Below the pieces are notes generated by a model. The model saw only the letters and a list, made by a program, of their open reading frames with translations, was not told the origin of the DNA and ran no database searches. Positions 23,933 through 32,249 of a stretch of 64,000 bases of DNA are shown in pieces. The DNA lies in the NCBI RefSeq assembly GCF_013423485.1, contig NZ_JABFFR010000005.1, forward strand, positions 1 through 64,000, in the 5' to 3' direction. The position numbers and the translations under genes are program-made. This DNA is from Azospirillum oleiclasticum. Its GTDB lineage: Bacteria; Pseudomonadota; Alphaproteobacteria; Azospirillales; Azospirillaceae. Position 1 is the first letter of the stretch; each line of letters opens with the position of its first letter.

Positions 23933-24722
23933 CCGGCAAGGCCGCCGATCCGCCGAGGAGGTTGCGGCGCGACAGGCCGCCGGCGGGTTCGGAGGCCGGT
24001 TGCGGTGCGGGTTCGGGTGGCGTCTCGGCCAGCCGGCGGATCTCGTCCGACCGGCTGCCCTCCTCGCGGATGGACGGGTCGAACAGCGCCACCAGCACCG
24101 CGTCGGCGGTGTCGGTGGCCTGGAGCATGGTGGTGAACTCGAACATCGGGGAGAACAGGGAGCAGGCCTTGTACGGCCCCACCTCCGCCCGCAGCGCGTG
24201 CACGAACTCGTAATGACCCGAAGGGAACTCGACCAGTTCCTTCGCACCCGGATTCTGCCCCGACCAGTCGTCGGCCGGGCCCGGCAGCAGCACGAGATTC
24301 ATGAACCAGGGCGTGACCAGCACGCCGAGGCCCCGCCCCTCCCACGCGCGGAAGCCGACGGCCTTGACCGCCAGCGCCTCGTTGACCAGCGGCACGCCGC
24401 GCATCTGGCCGATGTGGATCTCGCGGAAGGCGGCCTCCAGCGCGCGCGCGCTGGCGGTGAAGGCTGGCTGCGGGGGGATCGCGGCGGGGGCGGCCTCCCC
24501 ATCGTCCAGCCGCATGAACTGCTCGGGCGCACCGTCGCAGACCGGGCAGCGCCAGTCGTGGGGGAGTGCCGCGAAGGGCGTGCCGGCCGGCACCTGCCAG
24601 ACGGAGCAGCCCTCCGCCGGGTCGTAGACGTGCCAGCAGATCTTGCACTCCATCCGCGCGGTGGCGGGGATGCGGGCGGCGTCGCCGAGGTAGGAGCCCT
24701 CGAAACGGACAGCGGTGGTCAT
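23925..24722 (-). CDS. HupIJ: rubredoxin fused to HupJ/HybE-type hydrogenase assembly chaperone
   Basis: This 265-residue protein joins two proteins that are separate in Rhizobium leguminosarum. Residues ~24-72 are a rubredoxin (Fe ligands Cys26, Cys29, Cys59, Cys62 in CKICWHVYDP and DWRCPVCDG). Residues ~85-235 are a HupJ/HybE-type chaperone (VPLVNEALAVKAVGFR, LGVLVTPWFMNLVLLPG, SPMFEF). The rubredoxin part is thought to protect hydrogenase assembly under oxygen, and HybE-type proteins bind the small-subunit precursor. The tail is Pro/Ala/Glu-rich. No structural subunit is encoded nearby. Confidence 0.92.
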   Translation of the reverse strand: MTTAVRFEGSYLGDAARIPATARMECKICWHVYDPAEGCSVWQVPAGTPFAALPHDWRCPVCDGAPEQFMRLDDGEAAPAAIPPQPAFTASARALEAAFREIHIGQMRGVPLVNEALAVKAVGFRAWEGRGLGVLVTPWFMNLVLLPGPADDWSGQNPGAKELVEFPSGHYEFVHALRAEVGPYKACSLFSPMFEFTTMLQATDTADAVLVALFDPSIREEGSRSDEIRRLAETPPEPAPQPASEPAGGLSRRNLLGGSAALPDA

Positions 24723-24733
24723 GGTCCGTTCCC

Positions 24734-25591
24734 TCAGCGGATGGCGGACAGGATGTCGCCCAGGCGCTCGGCGCTGTCGGCGATGTCCTCCGGTGCCGCG
24801 CACACCACCTCGGGCACGCCCGACACCTCGATGGTGTCGAGGATGAGGGTATCGACGGAGTTGTAGTAGCGCACGCGCCAGATATGGCGCACCCCCGTCG
24901 CCTCCACCCGGCAGTTGCCGTAGCCGCGCGACAGCACGGTCGTGCAGCCCGTCCCCAGCGCCTCGTCGAGCCACGCCAGATCCTCCGGCGTGTGGGGCAG
25001 CAGGCTGAGGTTGACGGCGTGCGCCGGCACGCCGGGGCGACCGGCGGCGCTGCGGTCCAGAAGCTCGGTCAGGATGGCGGGGCCGTTCATCACCCCTTCC
25101 TGCGCCACCGGCCAGCGCGGCTCGGCGGCGGCGGGGAAGGCGCGGGCGCGTGCGACGGTGGGGAAAGCGCCGACCAGCAGGGCCTCGCTCAGCATCGCAC
25201 CGTCCGCGCCATGCTCGCGCACGCGCCAGACGCCGGCCAGCGCCGCCTCCTGGATGTCGATGCGCCCGTCGGGGCGTGCGACGCGGACGGAGACCTCGCC
25301 CTCCCCCAGCACCTCGGCCAGCAGGGTGCGGGCGGGGTCGTCCAGCCCGGCGAGCGGCAGATGCCGCTCCTCGCTTGCGGTCCAGCCGGCAAGCGCGGCG
25401 TGCAGCCGCTCCAGCAGCGCCATGCCGGCGCAGCCGGCGGCGCAGGCGTCGAGATCTGGGAGGTGCGGCTCGTAGGTGCGCATGCCCGACGGCATGGGCA
25501 GATAGGCCAGCCCCTCCTCCCCCGGCTCCGGGGTCTGGCTGCCGGGGCCGAAGCCGACCGGCGGGCGGGTCATTCCGGACAACAGGCTCAT
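24734..25591 (-). CDS. hupH: Hydrogenase expression/formation protein HupH (HyaF/HoxQ family)
   Basis: This 285-residue cytosolic accessory protein of the HupH/HyaF family is needed for assembly of the uptake hydrogenase small subunit. Recognisable blocks are YLPMPSGMRTYEPHLP near residue 30, GEVSVRV in the middle, and the C-terminal SRGYGNCRVEATGVRHIWRV block with YNSVDTLILDTIEV. It lies 11 bp before hupIJ and 7 bp after hupG. The biochemical role is known only from mutants in other species. Confidence 0.93.
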   Translation of the reverse strand: MSLLSGMTRPPVGFGPGSQTPEPGEEGLAYLPMPSGMRTYEPHLPDLDACAAGCAGMALLERLHAALAGWTASEERHLPLAGLDDPARTLLAEVLGEGEVSVRVARPDGRIDIQEAALAGVWRVREHGADGAMLSEALLVGAFPTVARARAFPAAAEPRWPVAQEGVMNGPAILTELLDRSAAGRPGVPAHAVNLSLLPHTPEDLAWLDEALGTGCTTVLSRGYGNCRVEATGVRHIWRVRYYNSVDTLILDTIEVSGVPEVVCAAPEDIADSAERLGDILSAIR

Positions 25592-25598
25592 GACACCC

Positions 25599-25997
25599 TC
25601 ACTGCAGGCGGTCGGCGGGAACGGCGAGGAAGGAGCGGATGCGCGCGAGGTAGTCGGACCAGTCGCGCACCCGCGGGATGCTGCCCAGCACCTCGCCACG
25701 GTGCAGGAAGACCAGGGCCGGCAGGCCCAGCGTGCCGACGCGGGCGACCAGCGCGGCCTCCGCCTGCGGCCCCGCCACGGCGGCGGTGAGCGGAACCGGG
25801 GCGGCCTTGACCAGCTCCGGCAGGATGACGGCGATGTCCGCCGTCTCCCCGCTGCCCTTGCCGTGGCCGGGCAGGAAGACGACGCGAACGCCCTCGGCGT
25901 CCTCGGCCAGTGCCTCGGCCCCGGTCTCCAGCAGCGGATAGCCATGCACGGTCAACAGCCGGTCGACCAGGGGTGGCAAGGGGTGCGCGTGCGCCAT
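25599..25997 (-). CDS. hupG: Hydrogenase accessory protein HupG (HyaE/HoxO family)
   Basis: This 132-residue thioredoxin-fold protein of the HupG/HyaE family is thought to bind the hydrogenase small-subunit signal peptide before Tat export. The fold is visible as VRVVFLPGHGKGSGETADIAVILPEL, then GLPALVFLHRGEVLGSIPRVRDW, with no redox CxxC, as expected for this family. It lies 4 bp after hupF on the same strand. Confidence 0.9.
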   Translation of the reverse strand: MAHAHPLPPLVDRLLTVHGYPLLETGAEALAEDAEGVRVVFLPGHGKGSGETADIAVILPELVKAAPVPLTAAVAGPQAEAALVARVGTLGLPALVFLHRGEVLGSIPRVRDWSDYLARIRSFLAVPADRLQ

Positions 25998-26001
25998 GGG
26001 G

Positions 26002-26322
26002 TCAGCCTTCGGTTAGCCCGGCGGCATGGGCCGCCTGGAGATGGGGGGGAAGGGTGGGCTCGCGCCCGGTCAGGTCGGCGAAGGCGTCGTCATCGCCGCG
26101 GCCCTCCATGGCGGCGCGGACGGCGCCCAGCGCGTCGCCGATCAGCGCCGCCTCGGCGGCGTCCAGCACCCGCCGTGCGCTGCCGAGGAAGACGAGCACC
26201 CAGTCGCCGGCTGCGGCCTCCGGCAGAAGCGCCACGTCGACCGTTTCCACGATGCCGTCGGCGACGCAGTGGGCCCGGTCGCCGTCGATCCGCTCGATCC
26301 GCATGGGAAAGCCGATGCACAC
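26002..26322 (-). CDS. hupF: HupF, HypC-family hydrogenase chaperone
   Basis: This 106-residue HypC/HupF-type chaperone begins MCIGFPMRIERIDG, with the essential Cys2, and has the LPEAAAGDWVLVFLGSARR core. Unlike HypC it has a C-terminal extension of ~25 residues (DLTGREPTLPPHLQAAHAAG), typical of HupF. In Rhizobium HupF protects the hydrogenase large subunit under oxygen. It lies between hupD and hupG with gaps of 11 and 4 bp. Confidence 0.92.
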   Translation of the reverse strand: MCIGFPMRIERIDGDRAHCVADGIVETVDVALLPEAAAGDWVLVFLGSARRVLDAAEAALIGDALGAVRAAMEGRGDDDAFADLTGREPTLPPHLQAAHAAGLTEG

Positions 26323-26333
26323 GACAGGGCTTC

Positions 26334-26933
26334 CTAGGCGAAACGGCCGGCGAGCACACGCGGGTCGCCGATGCGGCAGGCGTCCGCGGCACTCGGGCGC
26401 CCGCCCTCGTAGGCGTGGCGCGACACCGGGTCGGACGGGGTGGCGGCACCGCGAGGCTCGGGGACGATGCCGAACTCGCGGCCCAGGATGTCGAGCGCCA
26501 GCGCCGCGGCCGGCTCAACCTGCGCGGCCACCACGTCGGTCAGCCCACCGCCGTAATCGTCGAGCACCGCCGGCTGCACGCCGACCAGCCGCAGCCGCCC
26601 CGGGCAGCGTCCGGTGAGTTGCGCGGTCGCCAGCACCTCCTGAAAGCCGGTCTGGTGCAGGCTCATCTTCTTCGCACCGAGGAAGGCCGGCACGTCGCCG
26701 TCGCGGATCAGCCTCAGCGTGCCGGGCGGCAGGCCATAATCGATGGCGTCGATGACGACCAGCGCGTCCGCCTCCTCAATGTGCGGCAGCAGGTAGAGCC
26801 CCTGGGTCCCGCCATCCATCAGCGTGACGCCGGAGGGAAAGCGCCAGCCCTCCCCCAGCCGCTCCACCACCCGCACACCGAACCCCTCGTCCGCCCACAG
26901 GATGTTGCCGATCCCGAGCACCAGCACGCCCAT
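26334..26933 (-). CDS. hupD: Hydrogenase maturation endopeptidase HupD
   Basis: This 199-residue nickel-dependent endopeptidase removes the C-terminal tail of the hydrogenase large subunit after metal insertion. It shares the HybD nickel ligands at the same positions: Glu16 (ADEGFG), Asp62 (VVIDAIDYG) and His93 (SLHQTGF). It is the first gene of the maturation operon, preceded by GGGAGGAAACG and by a -24/-12 promoter ~50 bp upstream. Its substrate HupL is not encoded in the window. Confidence 0.95.
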   Translation of the reverse strand: MGVLVLGIGNILWADEGFGVRVVERLGEGWRFPSGVTLMDGGTQGLYLLPHIEEADALVVIDAIDYGLPPGTLRLIRDGDVPAFLGAKKMSLHQTGFQEVLATAQLTGRCPGRLRLVGVQPAVLDDYGGGLTDVVAAQVEPAAALALDILGREFGIVPEPRGAATPSDPVSRHAYEGGRPSAADACRIGDPRVLAGRFA

Positions 26934-26982
26934 CGTTTCCTCCCGACCGCCGGCGGTCGCACACCACCGGGACCTCGGGAGT

Positions 26983-26998
26983 TACAAGTTTCGTGCCA
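26983..26998 (-). promoter_or_regulatory. Sigma-54 (-24/-12) promoter of the hupD operon
   Basis: On the minus strand the sequence reads TGGCACGAAACTTGTA. It matches the TGGCAC-N5-TTGCA consensus at ten of eleven bases, with the correct spacing. It lies 50 bp before the hupD start. The operon encodes its own likely activator (HoxA). In relatives this promoter type normally precedes hupS rather than hupD. Confidence 0.85.
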
Positions 26999-27088
26999 GC
27001 ACAAATGATCAGGGAATCCAACAGATCCGGCACCCCTGACTGGAAACCATTCTTTCGGTTTGCTGGTAGATTGAAAAGATGCTTTCCG

Positions 27089-27103
27089 CCTGCCAGTGGC
27101 AGG
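27089..27103. promoter_or_regulatory. Palindrome upstream of the sigma-54 promoter, possible enhancer site
   Basis: The 15-base perfect palindrome CCTGCCAGTGGCAGG lies about 90-105 bp upstream of the -24 element, the usual distance for an NtrC-type activator site. It does not match the TTG-N5-CAA motif described for HupR, so assignment to HoxA is only positional. The sequence between it and the promoter is relatively AT-rich. Confidence 0.4.
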
Positions 27104-27150
27104 TTCGGGGATGGCCGCGGAGGCGCGGGTGACACCGTCCAATCATGAAA

Positions 27151-27181
27151 AAGCCCCGTTCCCTTTCGGGGAACGGGGCTT
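27151..27181 (-). terminator. Strong Rho-independent terminator of the TRAP operon
   Basis: A perfect 13-base stem (AAGCCCCGTTCCC with its complement) around a 5-base loop is followed on the minus strand by a TTTTT run. It lies 23 bp after the dctP stop. It insulates the sugar TRAP operon from the hydrogenase promoter just downstream. Confidence 0.92.
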
Positions 27182-27204
27182 GGCCGTCAGTGGGCGCTGT
27201 GCCG

Positions 27205-28200
27205 TTACTGTTTGTTGGCCTGCTCGATGACGCCAACCGCGGTCTTGGCCCATGCCTCCCCGCCGACGCTGGCGTAGAGGTCCGGCCAAGTGGTGCGGGC
27301 CGCCTCCTGCCACTTCGGCTCATCCTCCGGCGCGCCCTGGAGTATCATGCCCTTCTCGCGCAGGAAGACCTTGGCGGCTTCCGTCTGCTTGGCGCTTTCC
27401 TGACGGCCGTAGGCGACCGCCTCGAAGCCGGCCTTGGCGACCGCCTCGCGCACGTCCGGCGGCATCCGCTGGAAGAAGCGCTCGCCGATCAGCAGCGGCC
27501 CGGTCCAGATCTGGTAATGGATCTCGGTGATGTATTTCTGGATCTCGTAGAACTTCGAGGTCTGGGCGGTGGTGTAGGGGTTCTCCTGCCCGTCCAGCAC
27601 GCCCTGCTGGAGTGCGGTGAACACCTCGGCCCAACCCATCGGGATCGGGTCGAGGCCCCAGGACTTGAAGGTCTTGATGCTGATCTGGTTCGGCGGGACG
27701 CGGATTTTGAGGCCCTGGAGGTCGGCCAGGGTCTTCACCGGCCGCTTGGAATTGGTGAGGATGCGGAAGTCCTTCTCCAGGATGCCCAGGAAGCGGATGC
27801 CGCCCTCCTTGGTCACCCGCTCGTTCAACTGCGGCAGCAGCGCGTCCAGGCCCTTGTGCGCCTCGGCGCTGGTGTTGAACAGGTAGGGCAGCAGCAGCAC
27901 GCCGGCCGACGGGGCGAAGGGATGGACGTTCGCCATGGCCGGAATCTGCGCCTGGACCGTGCCGGTGCGCACGGCTTGCACGACCTCCTCCTCACTGCCG
28001 AGCTGGTTGCTCGGGAAGATCAGGACATCGACGCGACCGTTGGTGTACTGCTTGGCCAGTTCCTTGAACTTCAGCGCCGTCAGGTGCGTGGGGTTGGCTT
28101 CGTTGTCGCCGTGCGACAGGCGGATGGTGAAGTCGGCGGCCAGCGCCGGCCCGCACAGGGCCAGCATGGCGACCGCGCCGATGAGTGCGCGCAAACGCAT
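27205..28200 (-). CDS. dctP: TRAP solute-binding protein DctP of the sugar regulon
   Basis: This 331-residue periplasmic binding protein has a Sec signal peptide (MRLRALIGAVAMLALCG, cleavage after ALAA near residue 22). Family landmarks are FTIRLSHGDNEANPTHL at the start, FPSNQLGSEEEVVQAVRTG, GLKIRVPPNQISIKTFKSWG with the conserved Arg, and GVLDGQENPYTTAQTSKFYE. It is the last gene of the dctQ-dctM-dctP operon and is followed by a strong terminator. The neighbouring catabolic genes suggest a polyol or sugar ligand, although most DctP proteins bind carboxylates. Confidence 0.95.
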   Translation of the reverse strand: MRLRALIGAVAMLALCGPALAADFTIRLSHGDNEANPTHLTALKFKELAKQYTNGRVDVLIFPSNQLGSEEEVVQAVRTGTVQAQIPAMANVHPFAPSAGVLLLPYLFNTSAEAHKGLDALLPQLNERVTKEGGIRFLGILEKDFRILTNSKRPVKTLADLQGLKIRVPPNQISIKTFKSWGLDPIPMGWAEVFTALQQGVLDGQENPYTTAQTSKFYEIQKYITEIHYQIWTGPLLIGERFFQRMPPDVREAVAKAGFEAVAYGRQESAKQTEAAKVFLREKGMILQGAPEDEPKWQEAARTTWPDLYASVGGEAWAKTAVGVIEQANKQ

Positions 28201-28218
28201 GGTGTCTCCTCCTCTACA

Positions 28219-29511
28219 TTACCTTATGTAACCAAGCTCGCGCGGCAGCCAGAGCGACAGCTCCGGGATGAAGCCAACGAGCAGAAGCACGACGGTGCCG
28301 GCGATCACGAAGGGAACGACCCCTTGCGTGACCTCCTCGATCTTCGCCCCGGCGATCTCGCCGGCGACGAACAGGTTCACGCCCAGCGGCGGCGTCTGGA
28401 AGCCCAGCTCGCAGGCGATCACGAACATCACGCCGAACTGGATCGGGTCCATGCCGGTGGCGACCACCGCCGGCAGCAGCAGCGGTGTCAGAATGACGAT
28501 CTGGGTGATCGTCTCCATCCACATGCCGATGAACAATAGGAGCAGCGCGATCATCAGGATCAGCGCGGTGCGGTCGGTGAAGGTCTGGGTCAGCCAGCCC
28601 GACACGTCCTGCGGCACCTGGTAGAGCGCCAGGATGCGGCCGAAGACCAGCCCCGTCGCCAGCACGATCAGCACGGTGCCGGCGATGCGGGCGGTGGCGA
28701 CCAGGCTGTCGATCAGGTCGGCGAAGGTCAGGGTGCGGTGGACCAGGAAGCCGATGACCAGCGCGTAGACCACGCCCGCGACGGAGGCCTCCGTCACCGT
28801 GAAGACGCCGGTGTAGATGCCGCCGAGGATCACCACGGGGGCCAGCAGCGACCATTTCGCGGCGAGGAACGCGGCCCAGATGCGCGGCCCGCGGGCTCCT
28901 TCCACCGCCGGCGACGAGTAGCCGCGGCGGTGCGAGATCACCTTCGCCACCGCGTAGAGCGCCAGCGCCAGGATCAGGCCGGGGATGACGCCGGCCACGA
29001 ACAGTGCGGTGATCGAGGTTTCGGCGGTGACGCCGTAGATGATCATCGGGATGGACGGCGGGATCACAACGCCGATGCCGCCGGCACTGGCCGCCACACC
29101 GCAGGAGAAGCTGCGCTTGTAGCCGTCGCGCACCATCGCCGGGATCATGATCGAGCCGATGGCCGCCGTGGTCGCCGGGCCGGACCCGGAAATGGCGGCG
29201 AACAGCGTGCAGGCCATGATGGTGACGGTGGCGAGCCCACCCGGCGCACGGCCGACGATGGCGCGCGACAAGTCGATCAGCCGGTCGGTCAATTGCCCCC
29301 GCTCCATCAGCGCGCCGGCCAGGATGAACATGGGAATGGCGATGACGGTGAAGCTGTCGACAGCGCTGTAGGCGTTCTGCGCCAGATACTCCAGCGGCAT
29401 GTCGGCCAGATAGAGGCCGGTCAGCGCCGCGATGCCCAAAGCGATGGCGACCGGAACGCCGATGCCGAGCGCCGCCACGAAGGACACGGCGATGAGGGCG
29501 GTTGAACCCAT
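28219..29511 (-). CDS. dctM: TRAP transporter large permease DctM
   Basis: This 430-residue permease has the usual DctM length and about twelve membrane segments. Landmarks are FVAALGIGVPVAIALGIA at the N-terminus, IPMFILAGALMERGQLTDRL, the SGSGPATTAAIGSIMIPAM block and GVVIPPSIPMIIYG. It lies between dctQ (27 bp) and dctP (18 bp) and should be cotranscribed from the LacI-controlled promoter ahead of dctQ. Confidence 0.95.
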   Translation of the reverse strand: MGSTALIAVSFVAALGIGVPVAIALGIAALTGLYLADMPLEYLAQNAYSAVDSFTVIAIPMFILAGALMERGQLTDRLIDLSRAIVGRAPGGLATVTIMACTLFAAISGSGPATTAAIGSIMIPAMVRDGYKRSFSCGVAASAGGIGVVIPPSIPMIIYGVTAETSITALFVAGVIPGLILALALYAVAKVISHRRGYSSPAVEGARGPRIWAAFLAAKWSLLAPVVILGGIYTGVFTVTEASVAGVVYALVIGFLVHRTLTFADLIDSLVATARIAGTVLIVLATGLVFGRILALYQVPQDVSGWLTQTFTDRTALILMIALLLLFIGMWMETITQIVILTPLLLPAVVATGMDPIQFGVMFVIACELGFQTPPLGVNLFVAGEIAGAKIEEVTQGVVPFVIAGTVVLLLVGFIPELSLWLPRELGYIR

Positions 29512-29538
29512 GGTCTGTTGTCTCCCTTTCGGCGGCGG

Positions 29539-30102
29539 TCAGGAGTCGAGGCGGGAGTCGCGCAGGGTCGCCTCGCCGCGCCAGCGCTTCGCCATGAAGC
29601 GGGCCACCCGCACCGACAGCAGCAGGAAGCCCATGGGCACGACCAGGAACACCCAGACCATGTTGATGCCGGTCGTCTGCGAGATGTAGGGGAACTCGAA
29701 CAGCGACTGGGCATACACGGCGCCGAACCACACGACGGTCAGGTTGAAGGCGATCCACACAAGGTCGGCGAGGGTCAGCATCACCGTCTGCCAGCGCTGC
29801 GGCAGCCAGGACAGATGCAGCGCGACGCGGATGTGCCGGTCGTCCTCCGCCGCCACCAGGAAGCTGGCGTAGACGCTCCACACGAAGACGAAGCGGATCA
29901 CCTCCTCCAGCCAGCTCACGCCGATGTTGAAGACGAACCGCAGCACGACCTGCGCCGTCAGCATCACCACCAGCGTGAACAGCAGCGCCGCCGCCGCCCA
30001 CGCCTCCGGCGCCAGCTTCGGTATGCCGCGGCGTGCGGCGGGGGCGGGATGGCCGCCAGCCGCGGTCTCCTGGATCGCGTCGGTGCGGGGTGGCGTGGTC
30101 AT
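29539..30102 (-). CDS. dctQ: TRAP transporter small permease DctQ
   Basis: This 187-residue protein has four membrane segments (AWAAAALLFTLVVMLTAQVV, then WSVYASFLVAAEDDRHIRV, MLTLADLVWIAFNLTVVWFG, MVWVFLVVPMGFLLLSVRV). The DDRHIRV motif between helices 2 and 3 is typical of DctQ. It is the first gene of the TRAP operon, and a consensus-like promoter with an embedded LacI operator lies 36-64 bp upstream of its start. Confidence 0.93.
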   Translation of the reverse strand: MTTPPRTDAIQETAAGGHPAPAARRGIPKLAPEAWAAAALLFTLVVMLTAQVVLRFVFNIGVSWLEEVIRFVFVWSVYASFLVAAEDDRHIRVALHLSWLPQRWQTVMLTLADLVWIAFNLTVVWFGAVYAQSLFEFPYISQTTGINMVWVFLVVPMGFLLLSVRVARFMAKRWRGEATLRDSRLDS

Positions 30103-30137
30103 GATTGGCTTCGCGCTTCTTTGCGTTTCCTGCGAAA

Positions 30138-30166
30138 ACTATGAAACCGGTTACTCGTTCTGTCAA
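30138..30166 (-). promoter_or_regulatory. Sigma-70-type promoter with LacI operator in the spacer (TRAP operon)
   Basis: On the minus strand TTGACA (30161-30166) and CATAGT (30138-30143) are separated by exactly 17 bases. The spacer contains GTAACCGGTTTC, a LacI-type palindrome with core AACCGGTT (30145-30152). Repressor binding here would exclude RNA polymerase. The same layout recurs in front of the aldolase gene. Confidence 0.85.
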
Positions 30167-30197
30167 GCGATCCGTCAGGGGGACGGACGGTTGTTGT

Positions 30198-30338
30198 CCC
30201 TCTCCCGCCCCCGTCGGGAGAGGGAGGGGCCCGTGAAACGGGAGAGTGAGGGCTCGGCTACCCGAGAATCTCAGCCATCACCCTTCCCACATCTTTGCCG
30301 CGGGCCCCTTCCCTCTCCCGCCGGGGGCGGAAGAGGGA
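30198..30338. repeat. Composite GC-rich inverted repeats
   Basis: The region carries CCCTCTCCCG-type arms. A local hairpin at 30198-30224 has a 10-base stem. A long-range pair matches 30215-30233 with 30301-30320 (about 19 bases, one bulge). A related GC-rich palindrome occurs at 2324-2380. It lies between the kinase stop and the TRAP promoter and may act as a terminator or a dispersed intergenic element; there is no coding potential. Confidence 0.6.
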
Positions 30339-30346
30339 GTCATCGT

Positions 30347-30358
30347 GTAACCGCTTTC
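30347..30358. promoter_or_regulatory. Additional LacI-type operator site (GTAACCGCTTTC)
   Basis: This copy of the GTAACCG-N-TT-N-C motif lies immediately after the stop codon of the kinase gene, about 200 bp upstream of the TRAP promoter operator. It could be an auxiliary operator for DNA looping with the site at 30145-30152. Confidence 0.55.
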
Positions 30359-30359
30359 T

Positions 30360-32165
30360 CTACGTCAGCGCCGCGGCCATCCGCTTGGGCAGGTCGCCGT
30401 CCGCGATCCGTCCGGCCAGCCACTCTTCGGCGAGTCCCAGCAGCGCGTCGCCGGACAGCACCCGCCCGGCGGCGGTTCCGGCCGGGGATAGCGGCCCCGC
30501 TGGGTGGACGGTCAGCCAGCCGCGGGCGAGCGGGTCGTGCCGGGCGATCACGTCGGCCAGCCCCGCGGCGTCGGTGGTCGCCGGCACGCCCCACCAGTCC
30601 GGCCGCACCCCGCGCTCGTAGAGCGTCGCGATCAGCCCGGCCCCCTCGTCCAACGCCGCCACATCGACCAGCAATTCGTGCCGCGTGACGGCGGCGGCGG
30701 ACACCAGCCCGGCCAGTGCATCGACCAGAGCCGGCAGCGAATCGCGCCACGCCGCCGGCACCGCCACCCGCACCACCTGGTCTCGCGGCCAGGAGCGCAG
30801 CGTCTCCATGGCCGCCACACCGGCGGCGAAGGACGGCATGCCGGGCTGGGCCGGCAACGCGAAGTCGCGCGACAGCCACAGGCCGCGGCCAGTCAGCCGC
30901 GCCAACTCGCCCCGGTCGAAACGATCGGACCACATCAGCCCGTCGAACCCACGCTCCAGCGCCGTCATCGCGGCGACGGACAGGAAGCGGGCCAGCGCGT
31001 CGGTGCCGCCGGTGCGCGCTGCTGCCGCCTCAAGCGCCGGCACCTGTGCAAGGTCGAGCGCGGTGGTCGCGGCCGGCACGTTGCGACGGGTGGTCGCCCG
31101 GTGCAGGTGGTTCATGCCGGAATCGCGTCCGACCGTGCGGATGCCGCGCTTCTCCAGAAAGATGTCCACCTCCGGCCAGGTCGGGGCGGAGTCGGAACAG
31201 CCGTGCCGCGCCACGTTCATGGCGCCGCAGACGTTGGCGACCCGGCAGCTCTCCTCAAGCGAGAAGCCGCGCAGCCAGCCGCGCATCAGGCCCGCCATGT
31301 AGCTGTCGCCGGCACCGGCGGTGTTCATCACGTCCACCGGGAAGGTCGGGACGATCAGCCCCTTCTCGATGTCGTCGGGAATGGCGCCGGGGAAGGCCAC
31401 GCAGCCGAGGATGCCGCGCTTCACGATGATGGTCGCATCGCCCAGCTCGCGCAGGCGGCGGACGGAGGTCATGGTGTCCGGCGAGCCGCCGGCGATCTGG
31501 ATCTCCTCCTCCGTCCCGACGATCAGGTCGAAGAGCGGCACGAACTCCTGCAGCTTGGCGGAAACGGCGGCCGACTCGATGTAAGCGGTCTCCCCTGCAC
31601 CGTGGCTGACCAAGCCCCAGAGCGCCGGGCGGTAGTCGATATCCAGCACCAGCGTGCAGCCGGCGGCCTTGCCCATCTCCAGCGCCGCACGGCTGACGGC
31701 GGCGAGATCGGGGGTGGCGAAGAAGGTGCCGTTGATCAGCACCGAACGGGCCGACGCGAACAGCGCCTCGTCGAAATCCTCCCGCTTGAGCTGGAGATAG
31801 GCGCAGTCGTGGGTGAACAGGTCGCGCGGGAAGGTGGTCTGGTCACGCACGCCCAACACCACCAGCGGTGTGGGGTGGCTGGGATCGGTAATCACATGGT
31901 CGGTGTTGACGCCGTTCAGCGCCATGGTCTCGCGGATCAGCCGGCCCATATGGTCGTCGCCCACCCGCACCAGCATGGCGGTGCTGAGACCCAGCCGCGC
32001 CGCGCCGACGCAGATGTTGGCCGCACTGCCGCCGACATAGACCGAGAAGGTCACGGCGTCTTCCAGCCGGCCGCCGATCTGGTCGCTGTACAGGTCGGCC
32101 ATGGCGCGGCCGATGCAGATCATGTCGAGGGGACGCTCGTCCGACGGGGCCTTCAGCGGGGGCAT
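30360..32165 (-). CDS. IolC-like PfkB sugar kinase with C-terminal DUF2090-like domain
   Basis: This 601-residue protein has two parts. Residues ~12-335 are a PfkB/ribokinase-fold kinase most like 5-dehydro-2-deoxygluconokinase (IolC), with substrate motif YVGGSAANICVGAARLG and catalytic NTAGAGDSYMAGL (base Asp287). Residues ~345-600 resemble the DUF2090 aldolase-like domain fused to proteobacterial IolC (LHRATTRR linker). The domain appears to have lost the usual DHR-type motif after the linker (TALDLAQVPAL here), so it may be inactive. It is divergent from the LacD-like aldolase across a promoter with a LacI operator. It probably phosphorylates a keto-sugar; no other iol gene is present, so the substrate need not be an inositol product. 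Confidence 0.82.
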   Translation of the reverse strand: MPPLKAPSDERPLDMICIGRAMADLYSDQIGGRLEDAVTFSVYVGGSAANICVGAARLGLSTAMLVRVGDDHMGRLIRETMALNGVNTDHVITDPSHPTPLVVLGVRDQTTFPRDLFTHDCAYLQLKREDFDEALFASARSVLINGTFFATPDLAAVSRAALEMGKAAGCTLVLDIDYRPALWGLVSHGAGETAYIESAAVSAKLQEFVPLFDLIVGTEEEIQIAGGSPDTMTSVRRLRELGDATIIVKRGILGCVAFPGAIPDDIEKGLIVPTFPVDVMNTAGAGDSYMAGLMRGWLRGFSLEESCRVANVCGAMNVARHGCSDSAPTWPEVDIFLEKRGIRTVGRDSGMNHLHRATTRRNVPAATTALDLAQVPALEAAAARTGGTDALARFLSVAAMTALERGFDGLMWSDRFDRGELARLTGRGLWLSRDFALPAQPGMPSFAAGVAAMETLRSWPRDQVVRVAVPAAWRDSLPALVDALAGLVSAAAVTRHELLVDVAALDEGAGLIATLYERGVRPDWWGVPATTDAAGLADVIARHDPLARGWLTVHPAGPLSPAGTAAGRVLSGDALLGLAEEWLAGRIADGDLPKRMAAALT

Positions 32166-32249
32166 GCTCCGGTTCCTTAAGATCGCTCGCGATGGGGTGT
32201 GGGGCCGTGGCGGCGCGCATCGGATGCGGCGCCCGGCGCAACGTCTGGC

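Noticed and set aside
21501..24866. An open frame of more than 1100 codons on the plus strand through the hyp genes
   Set aside because: It is antisense to hoxA, hypB, hypA and hupIJ, whose proteins are unmistakable. Long antisense frames arise from strong GC bias at third codon positions; the translated product is low-complexity and resembles no family.
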